Assembly (NCBI GenBank): GCA_019704295.1
Contig: AP024596.1
Coordinates: 977,369 to 1,041,368 of the forward strand
Direction of reading: 5' to 3'
DNA length: 64,000 nucleotides
DNA from: Sulfolobales archaeon HS-7
GTDB lineage: Archaea > Thermoproteota > Thermoprotei_A > Sulfolobales > Sulfolobaceae
This document shows, piece after piece, positions 26,698 through 35,625 of this stretch (the stretch's first letter is position 1; each line of letters starts with the position of its first letter). The notes under the pieces were generated by a model. The model had not been told where the DNA came from and ran no database searches. It worked only from the letters and a program-made list of their open reading frames with translations. The translations under genes and the position numbers were made by a program.

Positions 26698-28782
26698 ATG
26701 TATAGGTGGATTTATATTACTTTATTACTGTTATTTACGCTAAACAGTTTAATTATTGTATCTAATGGTCGACAAGCTAATCTTTCCCAGGCAAGTTCAC
26801 TGGGTCCACGTAACTCGTCAATTTTAGTTGATATTTCTCAGACAGTTCCCCCAGACTCATTGGATCCATCGACAGGTTTCTGTATTTCTGATTCTCCTCT
26901 TTACAATGCCATTTATCAAGAAATAGTTGAGTTTAATGGCTCTAACTACTCAGATATAGTTCCTGTAATAGCCGCAAACTGGACTACACAGAATTATCAG
27001 AACTACACGTTCTTCATAAGACATGGCGTATACTTTAGTGATGGTGTTCGAGTAAATGCCACTACTGTTTGGTTTTCCTTATATAGAATGATATTAATGG
27101 GACAGTCACCCGGAATAGTTAATTACGCTGGTCTTCTCTTTAACGTTACTGAATACAGCGATACCGGTTACGCCATTCCCTGGGGTGTAGCCAATGCGAT
27201 ACATAATGTTACGGGCCTCCCAACAAACGTAAATACGACGCTTGCGGCTTGCATACTATCTAAAATCCTATCTGATTTTAATACATCTAATGTGACAATT
27301 CAGAAAATTATGGAATATCCTTGCCAAGCAGTTGTGGTCAAAGGACCTTATGAAGTAGAGATCAATTCAATAGTACCGTATAAGGATCTATTAGAAATAT
27401 TAGCAGCATGGGCTACTATACAAGATCCCGCATTTGTGGATTTACATGGCGGTGTCCAACCAAATCAACCCAACACTTACATTAATCTCCACGGGATGCC
27501 TGGAACGGGACCTTACGTAATAAGCTATATAGGTCAGGGATTTTCAACTATAGTTCTAAAGGAAAATCCAAATTACTGGGGTAAATATCAAGAAGTTCCC
27601 TCGATTGCTCAACCAGCTCATATACCAGTTATCGAGATCGAGTATAGTGTTTCCCATGTTGATCGTATTGAGGAATTTAAGAACAACCAAGTTCAGATAT
27701 CCTACGTGGGTTTTTCTTCCTTATCTCAGTTTCCAACGTATGATGTAAAGCAATTCGGAGCCCCTGTTGGTAGCTATTACATATCCATGAACACTCAAGA
27801 ATATCCCACTAATATTACTGCTCTCCGACTAGCAATTGTTCACGCCATAAACTACTCAGCACTACTCCAAGTATTTAAATTCGGAAACTCTACTTTCGCC
27901 TCGGAGTACTTAGGACCGATTTCCCCCCAATTTGCAATATATGATTATGTTATTAATCATGATCACTTATCTTTGTATTCCTATAACCTCTCTCTTGCTA
28001 TTTCCTATTTAAATGAGGCTGGTTATGAGGGCCATTTTTACGTAACTTTACCTAATGGAACAACTGTCGGGAATGTCTCAGGGACTGAATTGACCCCTCT
28101 ATCAATTTACGTCTTAGCACCAGTAACAAATTACGAAGAAGAGGAATTACAAATAATACAGAAGGATCTCGAAGAAATAGGTATAGCAATAAGTATAACC
28201 CCTGTTACCTCTTCGGTTGCGGACGGATGGGATACCCCTTCTACCACACCAGATATGGTATACTTACCATGGCTTCCAGACTGGCCAGATCCAATATTTC
28301 AGGAGTTAATAGCTAATACATATGTTTTAGACGGGGGTTTTTCAGGAAATATGGCATGGGTAAACGAGAGTCAGCTTAATCAGATCTATCAGAACCTAGC
28401 GTTTCTAACAAACCAAACTCAACAGTGGGAAGAAGTAGCATATGCTTATAAAATAGTTTACAATCTTGCTCCGTACATATGGTTGCCAATGCCGTATACT
28501 TACTTCCTTGTTCAACCTTACGTAGGCGGTTTCGAATACAACCAATTCGTTGGATACTTCTATAACACGATGTATTACAAAACTAACATAACAAATGCTA
28601 CGATAACGAATACTAATAATAGTAGAAGTGCTGTATTAACTACCTCATCACTTACCTCCCCCTCGACAATATCCGCGTCTAACACTAGTCAAGTAATTGG
28701 TTACAACGACTTATATTACGTCGTAGTTATAGTGCTTTTAGTCGGAGTATCCTATTATCTGTATAGGAGGAGAAGATTGTAA
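26698..28782 (+). CDS. ABC transporter substrate-binding protein, family 5
   Basis: The 694-residue exported protein has an N-terminal signal segment (YITLLLLFTLNSLIIV), a long SBP_bac_5 (DppA/OppA-type) ligand-binding region with segments such as PGTGPYVISYIGQGFSTIVL and FFIRHGVYFSDGVRVNATTV, many N-glycosylation sequons, a Ser/Thr-rich linker and a C-terminal membrane anchor (YYVVVIVLLVGVSYYLYRRR). This is the Sulfolobales plan for peptide or oligosaccharide binding proteins held on the outer face of the membrane. No permease or ATPase genes follow, so its transporter partners must be elsewhere. Confidence 0.9.
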   Translation: MYRWIYITLLLLFTLNSLIIVSNGRQANLSQASSLGPRNSSILVDISQTVPPDSLDPSTGFCISDSPLYNAIYQEIVEFNGSNYSDIVPVIAANWTTQNYQNYTFFIRHGVYFSDGVRVNATTVWFSLYRMILMGQSPGIVNYAGLLFNVTEYSDTGYAIPWGVANAIHNVTGLPTNVNTTLAACILSKILSDFNTSNVTIQKIMEYPCQAVVVKGPYEVEINSIVPYKDLLEILAAWATIQDPAFVDLHGGVQPNQPNTYINLHGMPGTGPYVISYIGQGFSTIVLKENPNYWGKYQEVPSIAQPAHIPVIEIEYSVSHVDRIEEFKNNQVQISYVGFSSLSQFPTYDVKQFGAPVGSYYISMNTQEYPTNITALRLAIVHAINYSALLQVFKFGNSTFASEYLGPISPQFAIYDYVINHDHLSLYSYNLSLAISYLNEAGYEGHFYVTLPNGTTVGNVSGTELTPLSIYVLAPVTNYEEEELQIIQKDLEEIGIAISITPVTSSVADGWDTPSTTPDMVYLPWLPDWPDPIFQELIANTYVLDGGFSGNMAWVNESQLNQIYQNLAFLTNQTQQWEEVAYAYKIVYNLAPYIWLPMPYTYFLVQPYVGGFEYNQFVGYFYNTMYYKTNITNATITNTNNSRSAVLTTSSLTSPSTISASNTSQVIGYNDLYYVVVIVLLVGVSYYLYRRRRL

Positions 28783-28822
28783 AGGACTTTGATGATTTTT
28801 GTTTGCATTATTAGGAAAAGAC

Positions 28823-28830
28823 TTTATATT
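28823..28830 (+). promoter_or_regulatory. TATA box of the AbrB-like/HD operon
   Basis: TTTATATT with an upstream purine-rich GGAAAAGAC lies about 25 nt before the ATG at 28851, the spacing for a leaderless transcript. Confidence 0.65.
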
Positions 28831-28850
28831 CCCTTCATATAGAAACCCTT

Positions 28851-29051
28851 ATGCGGGAACGAGAAGTTGAAGTGAAGCGATTGAGAGGGAAGAAAAGAGT
28901 CAAGACGAAAGAATACGAGTATGAGTATTATACCCTGCCTTTGTACATTTACATTCCAAAATCCATGATAGAAAGGTTCGGCTTCAAATATAGGCTCTAT
29001 ATAGACGAGGAAAACGGTGTAATAACTGTAAAGCCTAAAACCTCTCCATGA
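28851..29051 (+). CDS. small basic protein, AbrB-like C-terminal half
   Basis: The 66-residue protein has a highly charged start (REREVEVKRLRGKKRVKTKE) and then a strand-helix-strand segment (LPLYIYIPKSMIERFGFKYR, LYIDEENGVITVKPK). This segment resembles the swapped-hairpin AbrB/SpoVT fold in the order 'IPKS - RFGF - I - NGVITVKP'. DNA binding is plausible but unproven. Its stop overlaps the start of the HD phosphohydrolase gene (ATGA), so the two are co-translated. Confidence 0.6.
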   Translation: MREREVEVKRLRGKKRVKTKEYEYEYYTLPLYIYIPKSMIERFGFKYRLYIDEENGVITVKPKTSP

Positions 29052-30277
29052 GGTTAGCTCATTTGAAGAATATAAGAGATCCGATTCATGGATTCATTGA
29101 TGTAGAAGGAATATATCTCGAATTAATATCAGGTCCCTTTTTTCAAAGACTTAGAAATGTACATCAGACCGGTATCGCCTACCTTGTCTATCCTGGAATG
29201 CATCACACTAGATTCGAGCACAGCTTGGGTGTAATGTATTTAGCAGGGGAGTTTCTTACAAACATTGCTAAGAATTCGGAGAAAAATGATCTAATGCCCG
29301 ACTTAACAAAACTGGCAATGATTTCTGGTCTTCTCCATGACATAGGTCACTTAGCGTTTTCACATACGTTTGAGTATGGACTAAGGTTCGCAACACGGAT
29401 GGGAGCGAAAGTCCCTTGGTATGGAAATAAAACTCACGTTTATTTAGGTCTGAGCCTCATTAATTCAGTTCTATCGACATATATGGAAAAATTAGGCAAA
29501 GAAGTTACATTACAACCGCTAGAAGTGGTCAATCATGTACTTAAGGATGATCCTCATACGAAAGAGGAGAGGATAGTGCATCAGATGTTATCTAACGTTA
29601 TTGATGCTGACAGGGCAGATTATTTACTTAGGGATTCGTATTATGCAGGAGTTGAATATGGGAAGCTGGATATATCTAGACTAATGAAGGTAATGAAATT
29701 ACAAGAAGACAGTGTAGTTTTCTTGAGCAAGGGAATACCCGTTGTTGAACAGTTTATTTTAGGGAGGTTTTACATGTATAGGACGATATACTTTCACGAC
29801 GTAGTTGCGATGTATAGTTCCGTCTTAGCATTTGCAATAGGCTCAATGGTTGCTAAGGGGATAGTTAGTGATATAATTGAACCTGAGAACATTTTAAAGA
29901 TAACTGATAATTACATTTTTTCATTGCTGTATTCCTTTGATGACAGGTTCAGAGACGCGATATTCTTCAGAAGGGGTTACAGAAGGATCAGAAAGATACC
30001 AGAGGAGTGTATTCCTATTTTAAAGAAAAGAGATGTCGACATTACGTTGGAGTATAACGGTGACGTAATAGTTCATACGTTGGAGGATTCCCCATACTAT
30101 GAGAAGGAGAATGAGACGGTATATGTGGAGGATGAGGAGGGTAGACGAACTCTCTCTCAATTATCAGAGGTTGTCAATCCATTGAAAAAACAGATCTCTA
30201 AAGTAGTTGTTTCTTACAGTTCGAAACTCCCTTCAACTGAAGCAGAAAGTATGATAAATAAAATATGTAAAGGTTAA
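29048..30277 (+). CDS. HD-domain phosphohydrolase, SAMHD1/dGTPase-like (COG1078)
   Basis: The 409-residue protein opens with the family's IRDPIHGFIDVEG and has the HD metal motifs in order: HHTRFEHSLGVMYLA, GLLHDIGHLAFSH and DADRADYLLRDSYYAGV. Relatives hydrolyse dNTPs to nucleoside plus triphosphate, or related nucleotides. Coupling to the small AbrB-like protein suggests a partner or regulator. Specific substrate is not predictable from sequence. Confidence 0.88.
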   Translation: MRLAHLKNIRDPIHGFIDVEGIYLELISGPFFQRLRNVHQTGIAYLVYPGMHHTRFEHSLGVMYLAGEFLTNIAKNSEKNDLMPDLTKLAMISGLLHDIGHLAFSHTFEYGLRFATRMGAKVPWYGNKTHVYLGLSLINSVLSTYMEKLGKEVTLQPLEVVNHVLKDDPHTKEERIVHQMLSNVIDADRADYLLRDSYYAGVEYGKLDISRLMKVMKLQEDSVVFLSKGIPVVEQFILGRFYMYRTIYFHDVVAMYSSVLAFAIGSMVAKGIVSDIIEPENILKITDNYIFSLLYSFDDRFRDAIFFRRGYRRIRKIPEECIPILKKRDVDITLEYNGDVIVHTLEDSPYYEKENETVYVEDEEGRRTLSQLSEVVNPLKKQISKVVVSYSSKLPSTEAESMINKICKG

Positions 30278-30333
30278 GTCGGAAATAGGTGAAGTCTAAT
30301 TATTTACTTTTGGTTCCCTAAGGTTAAGAGTTA

Positions 30334-30342
30334 TTTTATATT
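30334..30342 (+). promoter_or_regulatory. TATA box of the metallo-beta-lactamase gene
   Basis: TTTTATATT lies about 26 nt before ATG 30364 and selects this ATG over the upstream TTG at 30358. Confidence 0.6.
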
Positions 30343-30363
30343 TCCATACAATGCCAATTGAAT

Positions 30364-31056
30364 ATGAAAATAAGGTTTTTAGGGACAGGATCTGGAGCTA
30401 GCGTAGGTTCTAGAAGATTCAAATCTGGAGTTCTTATAGATAATACTATATTGCTTGACTGCGGAACAGGGGTAAACTTTAGGCTTGATGATCTATCTCT
30501 ATCAACTAAAGTTGAAGTCGTTATGGTTTCGCACCTACATATAGACCACATTAACGGAATACCGGAAGTATTAGTTCAGAGGGCGGTAAATAAAGCTCCA
30601 CCCCTCAAGATACGCTCTCCTCCAGGTTTCACGAGTTACTTCAGATCCCTGAAGGGAATAGGAAATGTGATTAATGCCGAGATTATTGAAGACTATCTTC
30701 CAACCTTTAAAAATGATCAATTAGCAATATGGTCAGTAAAGGCTGATCACGCGATATATGGAGTTGCATATGTGATAGACTCTTACGATAAGAGGATTAT
30801 TTACAGTGGGGACACGGCTGAACCCGTTGACGAGATTTTAGAAGTGGCAAAGGATGCAGACTTAATAATACATGAGAGTAGCTGCATTGACGACTGTAAG
30901 CAGTTTGGACATACCTCAATAAAGGAAGTTTTAACGCTCTTCTCAGGGAAAAAGGTAATTCTAACTCATATTCCTGCACAACTGGATCACGTAATGAGGA
31001 CATACGTGAGGGAAAACATTATCCTTGCAGAGGATATGTCTGAGTACGAAATATAA
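30364..31056 (+). CDS. metallo-beta-lactamase fold hydrolase, RNase Z-like
   Basis: The protein starts MKIRFLGTGSGASVGSRRF and has the core zinc motif HLHIDHINGIPEVL, a later SGDTAEP (Asp ligand), ESSC and a final THIPAQLDH. The layout resembles the short MBL hydrolases related to RNase Z (tRNA 3' processing). At about 231 residues it is shorter than archaeal RNase Z (near 300), and I see no flexible-arm region. It may therefore be a related phosphodiesterase or lactonase. Confidence 0.8.
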   Translation: MKIRFLGTGSGASVGSRRFKSGVLIDNTILLDCGTGVNFRLDDLSLSTKVEVVMVSHLHIDHINGIPEVLVQRAVNKAPPLKIRSPPGFTSYFRSLKGIGNVINAEIIEDYLPTFKNDQLAIWSVKADHAIYGVAYVIDSYDKRIIYSGDTAEPVDEILEVAKDADLIIHESSCIDDCKQFGHTSIKEVLTLFSGKKVILTHIPAQLDHVMRTYVRENIILAEDMSEYEI

Positions 31057-31116
31057 CCACTCTACACTATTGTCTAAGACTTTCAGTAGATGTGTCCTAC
31101 CTGCTCTCCACAATAA

Positions 31117-31126
31117 GTTTTATATC
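31117..31126 (+). promoter_or_regulatory. TATA box of the thiolase-like operon
   Basis: GTTTTATATC is centred about 26 nt before ATG 31148, as expected for a leaderless transcript. Confidence 0.6.
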
Positions 31127-31147
31127 TGAAGCCAGTCAATCTTTGCA

Positions 31148-32278
31148 ATGGTCTCGATCGTTGACGGTAACGCGATAAAATTCGGAAAATACGATAACAG
31201 GGTTGAGGAACTGGGTGCACGTGCAGCTCTCCCGTTAATCGAAAAACATAACGATATCGACTTTGTAATTGTGTCTAACTCGTACTCAGGTGAGTTTAAC
31301 GCAGTATCTGGTATAAATAACCTGATTACTACTCTTATCTCAATTGATAGGATCCCTTCAGTAAGGGTTGATAATACAAGCGGTAGTGGGGGAAGTGCAT
31401 TACTCCTAGCCAAGGGGGTATTAGCTATGGGCTTTAGAAAGGTCTTGGTCATAGGAGTAGAAAAAATGAGGGAGAGACAAACCAGAGATGTCACTAAAAC
31501 AATTTCCACGCTTCTCACGGAAGAGGAAAGCAAAGTGGGATTTTCCCTTCCATCAATTGCCGGATTCGTTGCAATGGAATACATGAGAAGGTATTCAGCT
31601 CCGCGGGAGAGCCTAGCGAAAGTTGCGGTTAAGAACCACTATAATGCAACTTTTAACGACAAGGCCTTCTCTGGCAAAGTCCTAACAATAGATGAGGTTC
31701 TATCATCTAAGCCGGTTATTGAACCACTACGTTCATACGAGATATCCCCTATTGCCGATGGCGCTGTCGCTTTAGTGATGGTTAACGATCAGGAGTCACG
31801 CAGTTATGATAAAGTAATCTATGTAAATTCTATGATTTCGTATTCGAGTTCTAGTGCGTTAGGAGATAGGGGTGATTTAACTTGGATGGAATCAGTTGAG
31901 TTGGCTTCGAAAAGGGCTTTCTTAGAAAGTAAGACACATCCTAGAGATATAGGAGTTGTCGAGGTTCATGACATGGCTAGCATATTGGAGATAATGGAGT
32001 TAGAGGCAGCAGGGTTTTTTAAAAAAGGACAGGGATGGATAGCGACTATGGAAGATCTTACATCATTAACAGGAGTCCTTCCAGTGAATACCAGTGGCGG
32101 ATTAATAGGAAAGGGACATCCTATAGGTGCTACTGGTGTTGCACAGGCTTATGAGATATGGCTACAGCTAACTAGACAGGCAGCAAATAGACAGGTAGAG
32201 GCAACTAAGGGAATGACAATAAATATAGCTGGATTTGGTAATAATGCGATAGTTGGAGTTTACGGTGTGGAGCCTTGA
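31148..32278 (+). CDS. thiolase-fold protein lacking the nucleophilic Cys
   Basis: The 376-residue protein belongs to the archaeal acetyl-CoA acetyltransferase/SCP-x thiolase group. It keeps the histidine regions VEVHDM and GGLIGKGHPIGATG. The nucleophile motif, normally RVENACASGG, reads RVDNTSGSGG, so the acyl-accepting Cys is Ser78. That is unexpected for a Claisen-condensing thiolase and suggests altered chemistry or a non-catalytic role. It shares an operon with a zinc-ribbon protein at 32275, as thiolases do with DUF35 proteins in archaeal acyl-CoA complexes. Confidence 0.85.
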   Translation: MVSIVDGNAIKFGKYDNRVEELGARAALPLIEKHNDIDFVIVSNSYSGEFNAVSGINNLITTLISIDRIPSVRVDNTSGSGGSALLLAKGVLAMGFRKVLVIGVEKMRERQTRDVTKTISTLLTEEESKVGFSLPSIAGFVAMEYMRRYSAPRESLAKVAVKNHYNATFNDKAFSGKVLTIDEVLSSKPVIEPLRSYEISPIADGAVALVMVNDQESRSYDKVIYVNSMISYSSSSALGDRGDLTWMESVELASKRAFLESKTHPRDIGVVEVHDMASILEIMELEAAGFFKKGQGWIATMEDLTSLTGVLPVNTSGGLIGKGHPIGATGVAQAYEIWLQLTRQAANRQVEATKGMTINIAGFGNNAIVGVYGVEP

Positions 32279-32550
32279 GTTTCCGATGTAAAAAGTGTAA
32301 TAAAAAATATAGTGTAAGGAGAGTAAGATGTAGTTGTGGAGGAACAGAGTTCCTCTATGAGAACGCCAGTTTCAATCCAATTTTCTCCTTAAAGCTCTCG
32401 GTAACTCCTGCTGGTTTTCCTGAAGAAGTCTATATAACACTAGGTAAGTCGGGCGATATTATGACATTTTGTAGGAGTTTAGAGAAAATTACCGATGAGT
32501 TCTATGTTAACGAAAACGGAGAATGTGTGACCTCCGAAAGAATCAAATAA
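32275..32550 (+). CDS. zinc-ribbon protein, DUF35-like partner of the thiolase
   Basis: The 91-residue protein begins at a TTG overlapping the thiolase stop. It has a rubredoxin-like zinc ribbon (CKKCNKKYSVRRVRCSCGG) followed by a short beta-rich part. DUF35 proteins have this ribbon plus an OB fold of about 130 residues in total and bridge thiolase and HMG-CoA synthase enzymes. Here the OB region is reduced. Function by association only. Confidence 0.65.
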   Translation: MSFRCKKCNKKYSVRRVRCSCGGTEFLYENASFNPIFSLKLSVTPAGFPEEVYITLGKSGDIMTFCRSLEKITDEFYVNENGECVTSERIK

Positions 32551-33570
32551 TTCAAAAATTTCCCACTGATATTACAAATTTTTCTCGACATCAATTCAAT
32601 CATAATTAAGAATTTGTCACGCAAGCCACGTGAAATTATAGAAAGCAAATTCCAGTGTCTAATGCGCATTAAATGTGATACAATTTATTAACTAAACTTT
32701 TCGTAAGAAAAACAAGTATCAAGAACCTGACTAGTAGGAAGTTGGACTTTTCCTCTACAATTTGATAATCTATAGTTCAATGTTTAAAGAAATCGCGTAA
32801 TTTCCTTTTCGCCCAGATCTGATCCCAAAGAAGGGATAGAAGATAAGCGATAAACGTAACTTCTCGCATATATTCAGGAAATGAAACCTATCCGTGCATT
32901 GTGAACTGTAATATTCTTCGTTAAATTAGTATAGTTCGGTTTAATAATCCAGATACATATAAAACAGTGTGAGAAATAAGGATAGCTGTAACATCATTAT
33001 AAACATGCGAAAGCAGGTTAAGAGGTTATATGTAATAGCAATGACGCGTGTTATTAGTAAAGTCCTTAAAAGGAGTCAAGCAGACCGAAAGCTAACAATG
33101 ATCCCCTTCCCAAATTGTTTTTATCAACTCTTTGAACTTTTTCTCATGTCGGTAAACGGTAACTTGTTATCGGTGTGAAAGTTGATAAAAGTTAACATTA
33201 AAAAGCTGGGAATATCCAAAAAACTCAGTAACATTTTCCAAAATTTTCATGCGATAGTAGTAGTACTTATTGTACTTAGTCAGAAACTATAGGGCAAATA
33301 TTCATTCTACAGCCTGGAAATGTGTTAGTTTTACACCAATGATATTCTCGCCCTTCATTAACCAACAGAGTATGGAATGACCTTGCTGGGATTGGATGCT
33401 TTCGGCTGTCTCATGGTAAACACTGAGAGTTTGCTTAAACTCGATAAAGTTCTGTAATTAATATGTATTATAGTATTCGAATCCTTCATGCTAGAAAATA
33501 CTAGGTGAATTAAGTTAACCTTAAATTTTAACGACAATTCTTTAATAGGAAAAACCGAAATAGTTTTGTT
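32551..33570. other. long non-coding stretch with transposon traces
   Basis: One kilobase without a convincing gene. It holds an IS left-end fragment at 32648-32735 and a short TTCTGTAATTAATATG fragment resembling a MITE end near 33450. A 69-codon frame at 32969-33178 shows no protein character. Confidence 0.5.
32648..32735 (+). repeat. IS left-end fragment
   Basis: CAGTGTCTAATGCGCATTAAA, then TTTATTAACTAAAC and GTAAGAAAAACAAGTATCAAG closely follow the left end of the IS-like element at 8536-8615 (CAGTGTCTAATGCACAATAA, TTTATTAACTAAAT, GAGAAAGACAAATTCAAAG). The rest of the element is absent. Confidence 0.6.
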
Positions 33571-33645
33571 GGACCCGTAGCTCAGCCAGGATAGAGCGCT
33601 GGCCTTCTAAGCCAGTGGTCGGGGGTTCAAATCCCCCCGGGTCCG
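33571..33645 (+). tRNA. tRNA-Arg (UCU)
   Basis: This is a 75-nt tRNA. The acceptor stem pairs GGACCCG (33571-33577) with CGGGTCC (33638-33644), discriminator G33645. The anticodon arm is CTGGC-CTTCTAA-GCCAG with anticodon TCT at 33606-33608. The T-arm GGGGGTTCAAATCCCCC is perfect. No intron is present and CCA is not encoded. A CTTTAATA element 24-31 nt upstream may be the TATA box. Confidence 0.97.
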
Positions 33646-33855
33646 TTCTGGTAGAACCCCCAATTCTCTTCACTTGCATACAGGAATCAGCCTCGCAAAC
33701 TAAAGGTTCGACATGCGTTTAGTTTCCATCATCTAGGTTGGAAACGTAATACCACCCTCTTCTTTCACGTATAATGTAATCACCACATTTATATCGCATG
33801 TTCATGATAATTACAATTACTGTTTTACGATAAAACCTTTGTTTTACATTAATTT

Positions 33856-34038
33856 TTACGTAAAAGTAACAAAGACGGTAAATTCAAAACCCTTTAAGAT
33901 CGACTCATGGATAAGTACATCTTTACCGTCGTACTTAATAGTGGACACTAGGCGGTAATTTTTATCATAATACTTCTTCACAAGGTGATTTAAGCTGCTT
34001 AAAAATTCAGCTTCCCATAGCGGTGTAGTTGAAATCAT
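33856..34038 (-). CDS. possible small protein, 60 aa
   Basis: The frame encodes a compact peptide (WEAEFLSSLNHLVKKYYDKN, YRLVSTIKYDGKDVLIHES) with credible helix-strand character. It has no homologue I recognise and lies just downstream of the Nudix gene on the same strand. Equal chance of being real or spurious. Confidence 0.35.
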   Translation of the reverse strand: MISTTPLWEAEFLSSLNHLVKKYYDKNYRLVSTIKYDGKDVLIHESILKGFEFTVFVTFT

Positions 34039-34086
34039 GTGTAGATCTTTGACCTTATTAGACCCTTAACTCAATTATTCTACAAT

Positions 34087-34554
34087 CTACACAACTTCTT
34101 GGCTAGTTTTCTGCTCTTTTTGCAATAACTTTCTTAGATTCTCTCTGTTATTTATGACGTCCTTGAGAATTCTGTAAGTCATACCCCATATTCTGTACTC
34201 ATGATAGTAAAACGCATCGTCTTTTTCTACCATATTATTGAGTTCTGCCCAGAATGCCTTTTGTATTTCATTACTATCCGCTCTAGGCTCTCCGGTTTTA
34301 GGAGACAGGAAAACTGCTACCTTTATATTCCTATTGTTTGGTGAGTAAATCCCAAGTTTTTCAACAATCCTTGGAGTAAGGCTAACTTCTTCTTGAGCCT
34401 CTCTTATTGCTGCCTCTCTTGGTGTTTCTCCTTGTTTGATGAATCCTCCTGGCAATGCGATATGACCAGACCACGGATCTCCATCTCTTTGCACTCTCTT
34501 AATTAGAAGTACTGCTTCTCCATCAAAAAATACTGTGACAGCAGCGTCAACCAT
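34087..34554 (-). CDS. Nudix hydrolase
   Basis: The 155-residue protein has the complete Nudix box GFIKQGETPREAAIREAQEE within a standard fold. The preceding GDPWSGHIALPGG resembles CoA-diphosphatase-like members, but the full CoA signature is not evident; ADP-ribose or NADH are alternatives. It hydrolyses a nucleoside diphosphate linked to X. A TATA-like element lies about 26 nt upstream (near 34580). Confidence 0.85.
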   Translation of the reverse strand: MVDAAVTVFFDGEAVLLIKRVQRDGDPWSGHIALPGGFIKQGETPREAAIREAQEEVSLTPRIVEKLGIYSPNNRNIKVAVFLSPKTGEPRADSNEIQKAFWAELNNMVEKDDAFYYHEYRIWGMTYRILKDVINNRENLRKLLQKEQKTSQEVV

Positions 34555-34661
34555 TTGTCATAAAACTATTCTTTATCTTAAAAATTCTCTCATCTAAAAC
34601 TATCGTATAAGTCCCCCTACTCTCCATTAAGAATTTTGCCTTCCTACTTTATAGGGATATT

Positions 34662-35573
34662 ATGGAATGTCGTGCAGAAAGGATTCTCTCTAGTTCACTT
34701 AGAGAGGAAAGGGAAATAAGAATATGTAATAAGGGAAAGAATTTAGTTTTAGTTTTACATCCTTATGGATATGGGAAAGTACCGTTTTTAGTTGGTAATC
34801 CGAAGTACCCATCTTTTAAGAAGATGGAGTCAATAGACGCCGTGTTTGTAGAACCTGACGCAAGCCTTCCAATTAGGTCCGGAATTACTAATCCCCCATT
34901 TGAGGATATGTACATGGGTTCATGGTATCATGATTCAGAGTATGTTGGTAAATACGCTTCTTTTATAGTCGAAGTGGCAAGACTATTCAAAGAAAGATAT
35001 GAAATAAAGGGTAGAACAGCAGTAATTGGGGGATCTATGGGAGGATGGGGGGCAATAAATCTCACTTTGAAATATCCAGATATTTTCAGCATTGGGGCGT
35101 CAGCAGACGGTCCAATGATCTATGGGAAGTCCCTGTTATTCTTAAAGGAGGGAACCCAGGAACTTGCGAGAATTATGGGTACTACGGTTGAGCAAGTGGG
35201 TGAGGTTTACTTAGATATGGCAAGATCTCTGGACATAGTTTATACAGGTGGGAAACTCCTAAAAAGCGTATCCTACATAAATGGTAAGGTATTATACGAT
35301 GAAAGTCTTTTCGAGAAGATAAAACTTAATTTCCCATTACAAGTAGTCGAGACCTATAGGGCGAATATTGTGGAAAACGAGCTGATTTTAATTACTAACT
35401 ATTATGATACGGGGATTGCTATCTCTAATTCCCTTATGCATAACAAGATGTTACAATTACATATTCCTCATCATTACCAGTGCTACGTTGGTCCTAAAGT
35501 AGCGTCCCACATAATTGGAGTAGCTAATAGTATGTCTAAAATTCTTGAATTATTAGGGGTAAGGTTTAGATAA
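34662..35573 (+). CDS. alpha/beta hydrolase, esterase-like
   Basis: The 303-residue protein has the nucleophile elbow GGSMGGWGAINLTLKYPDIF, as in esterase D and PHB depolymerase-type proteins. The oxyanion region LVLHPYGYG is near the start. The catalytic His is probably in the C-terminal LHIPHHYQCY segment. It has no signal peptide, so it is intracellular. Natural substrate unknown. Confidence 0.75.
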   Translation: MECRAERILSSSLREEREIRICNKGKNLVLVLHPYGYGKVPFLVGNPKYPSFKKMESIDAVFVEPDASLPIRSGITNPPFEDMYMGSWYHDSEYVGKYASFIVEVARLFKERYEIKGRTAVIGGSMGGWGAINLTLKYPDIFSIGASADGPMIYGKSLLFLKEGTQELARIMGTTVEQVGEVYLDMARSLDIVYTGGKLLKSVSYINGKVLYDESLFEKIKLNFPLQVVETYRANIVENELILITNYYDTGIAISNSLMHNKMLQLHIPHHYQCYVGPKVASHIIGVANSMSKILELLGVRFR

Positions 35574-35625
35574 TATCTACTCTAATAATGATAACTTTTT
35601 ATTTTTTAATTCAAAGATAGTTGTT

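Noticed and set aside
32969..33178. 69-codon plus-strand frame
   Set aside because: There is no protein-like composition, promoter or Shine-Dalgarno in this transposon-scarred spacer.
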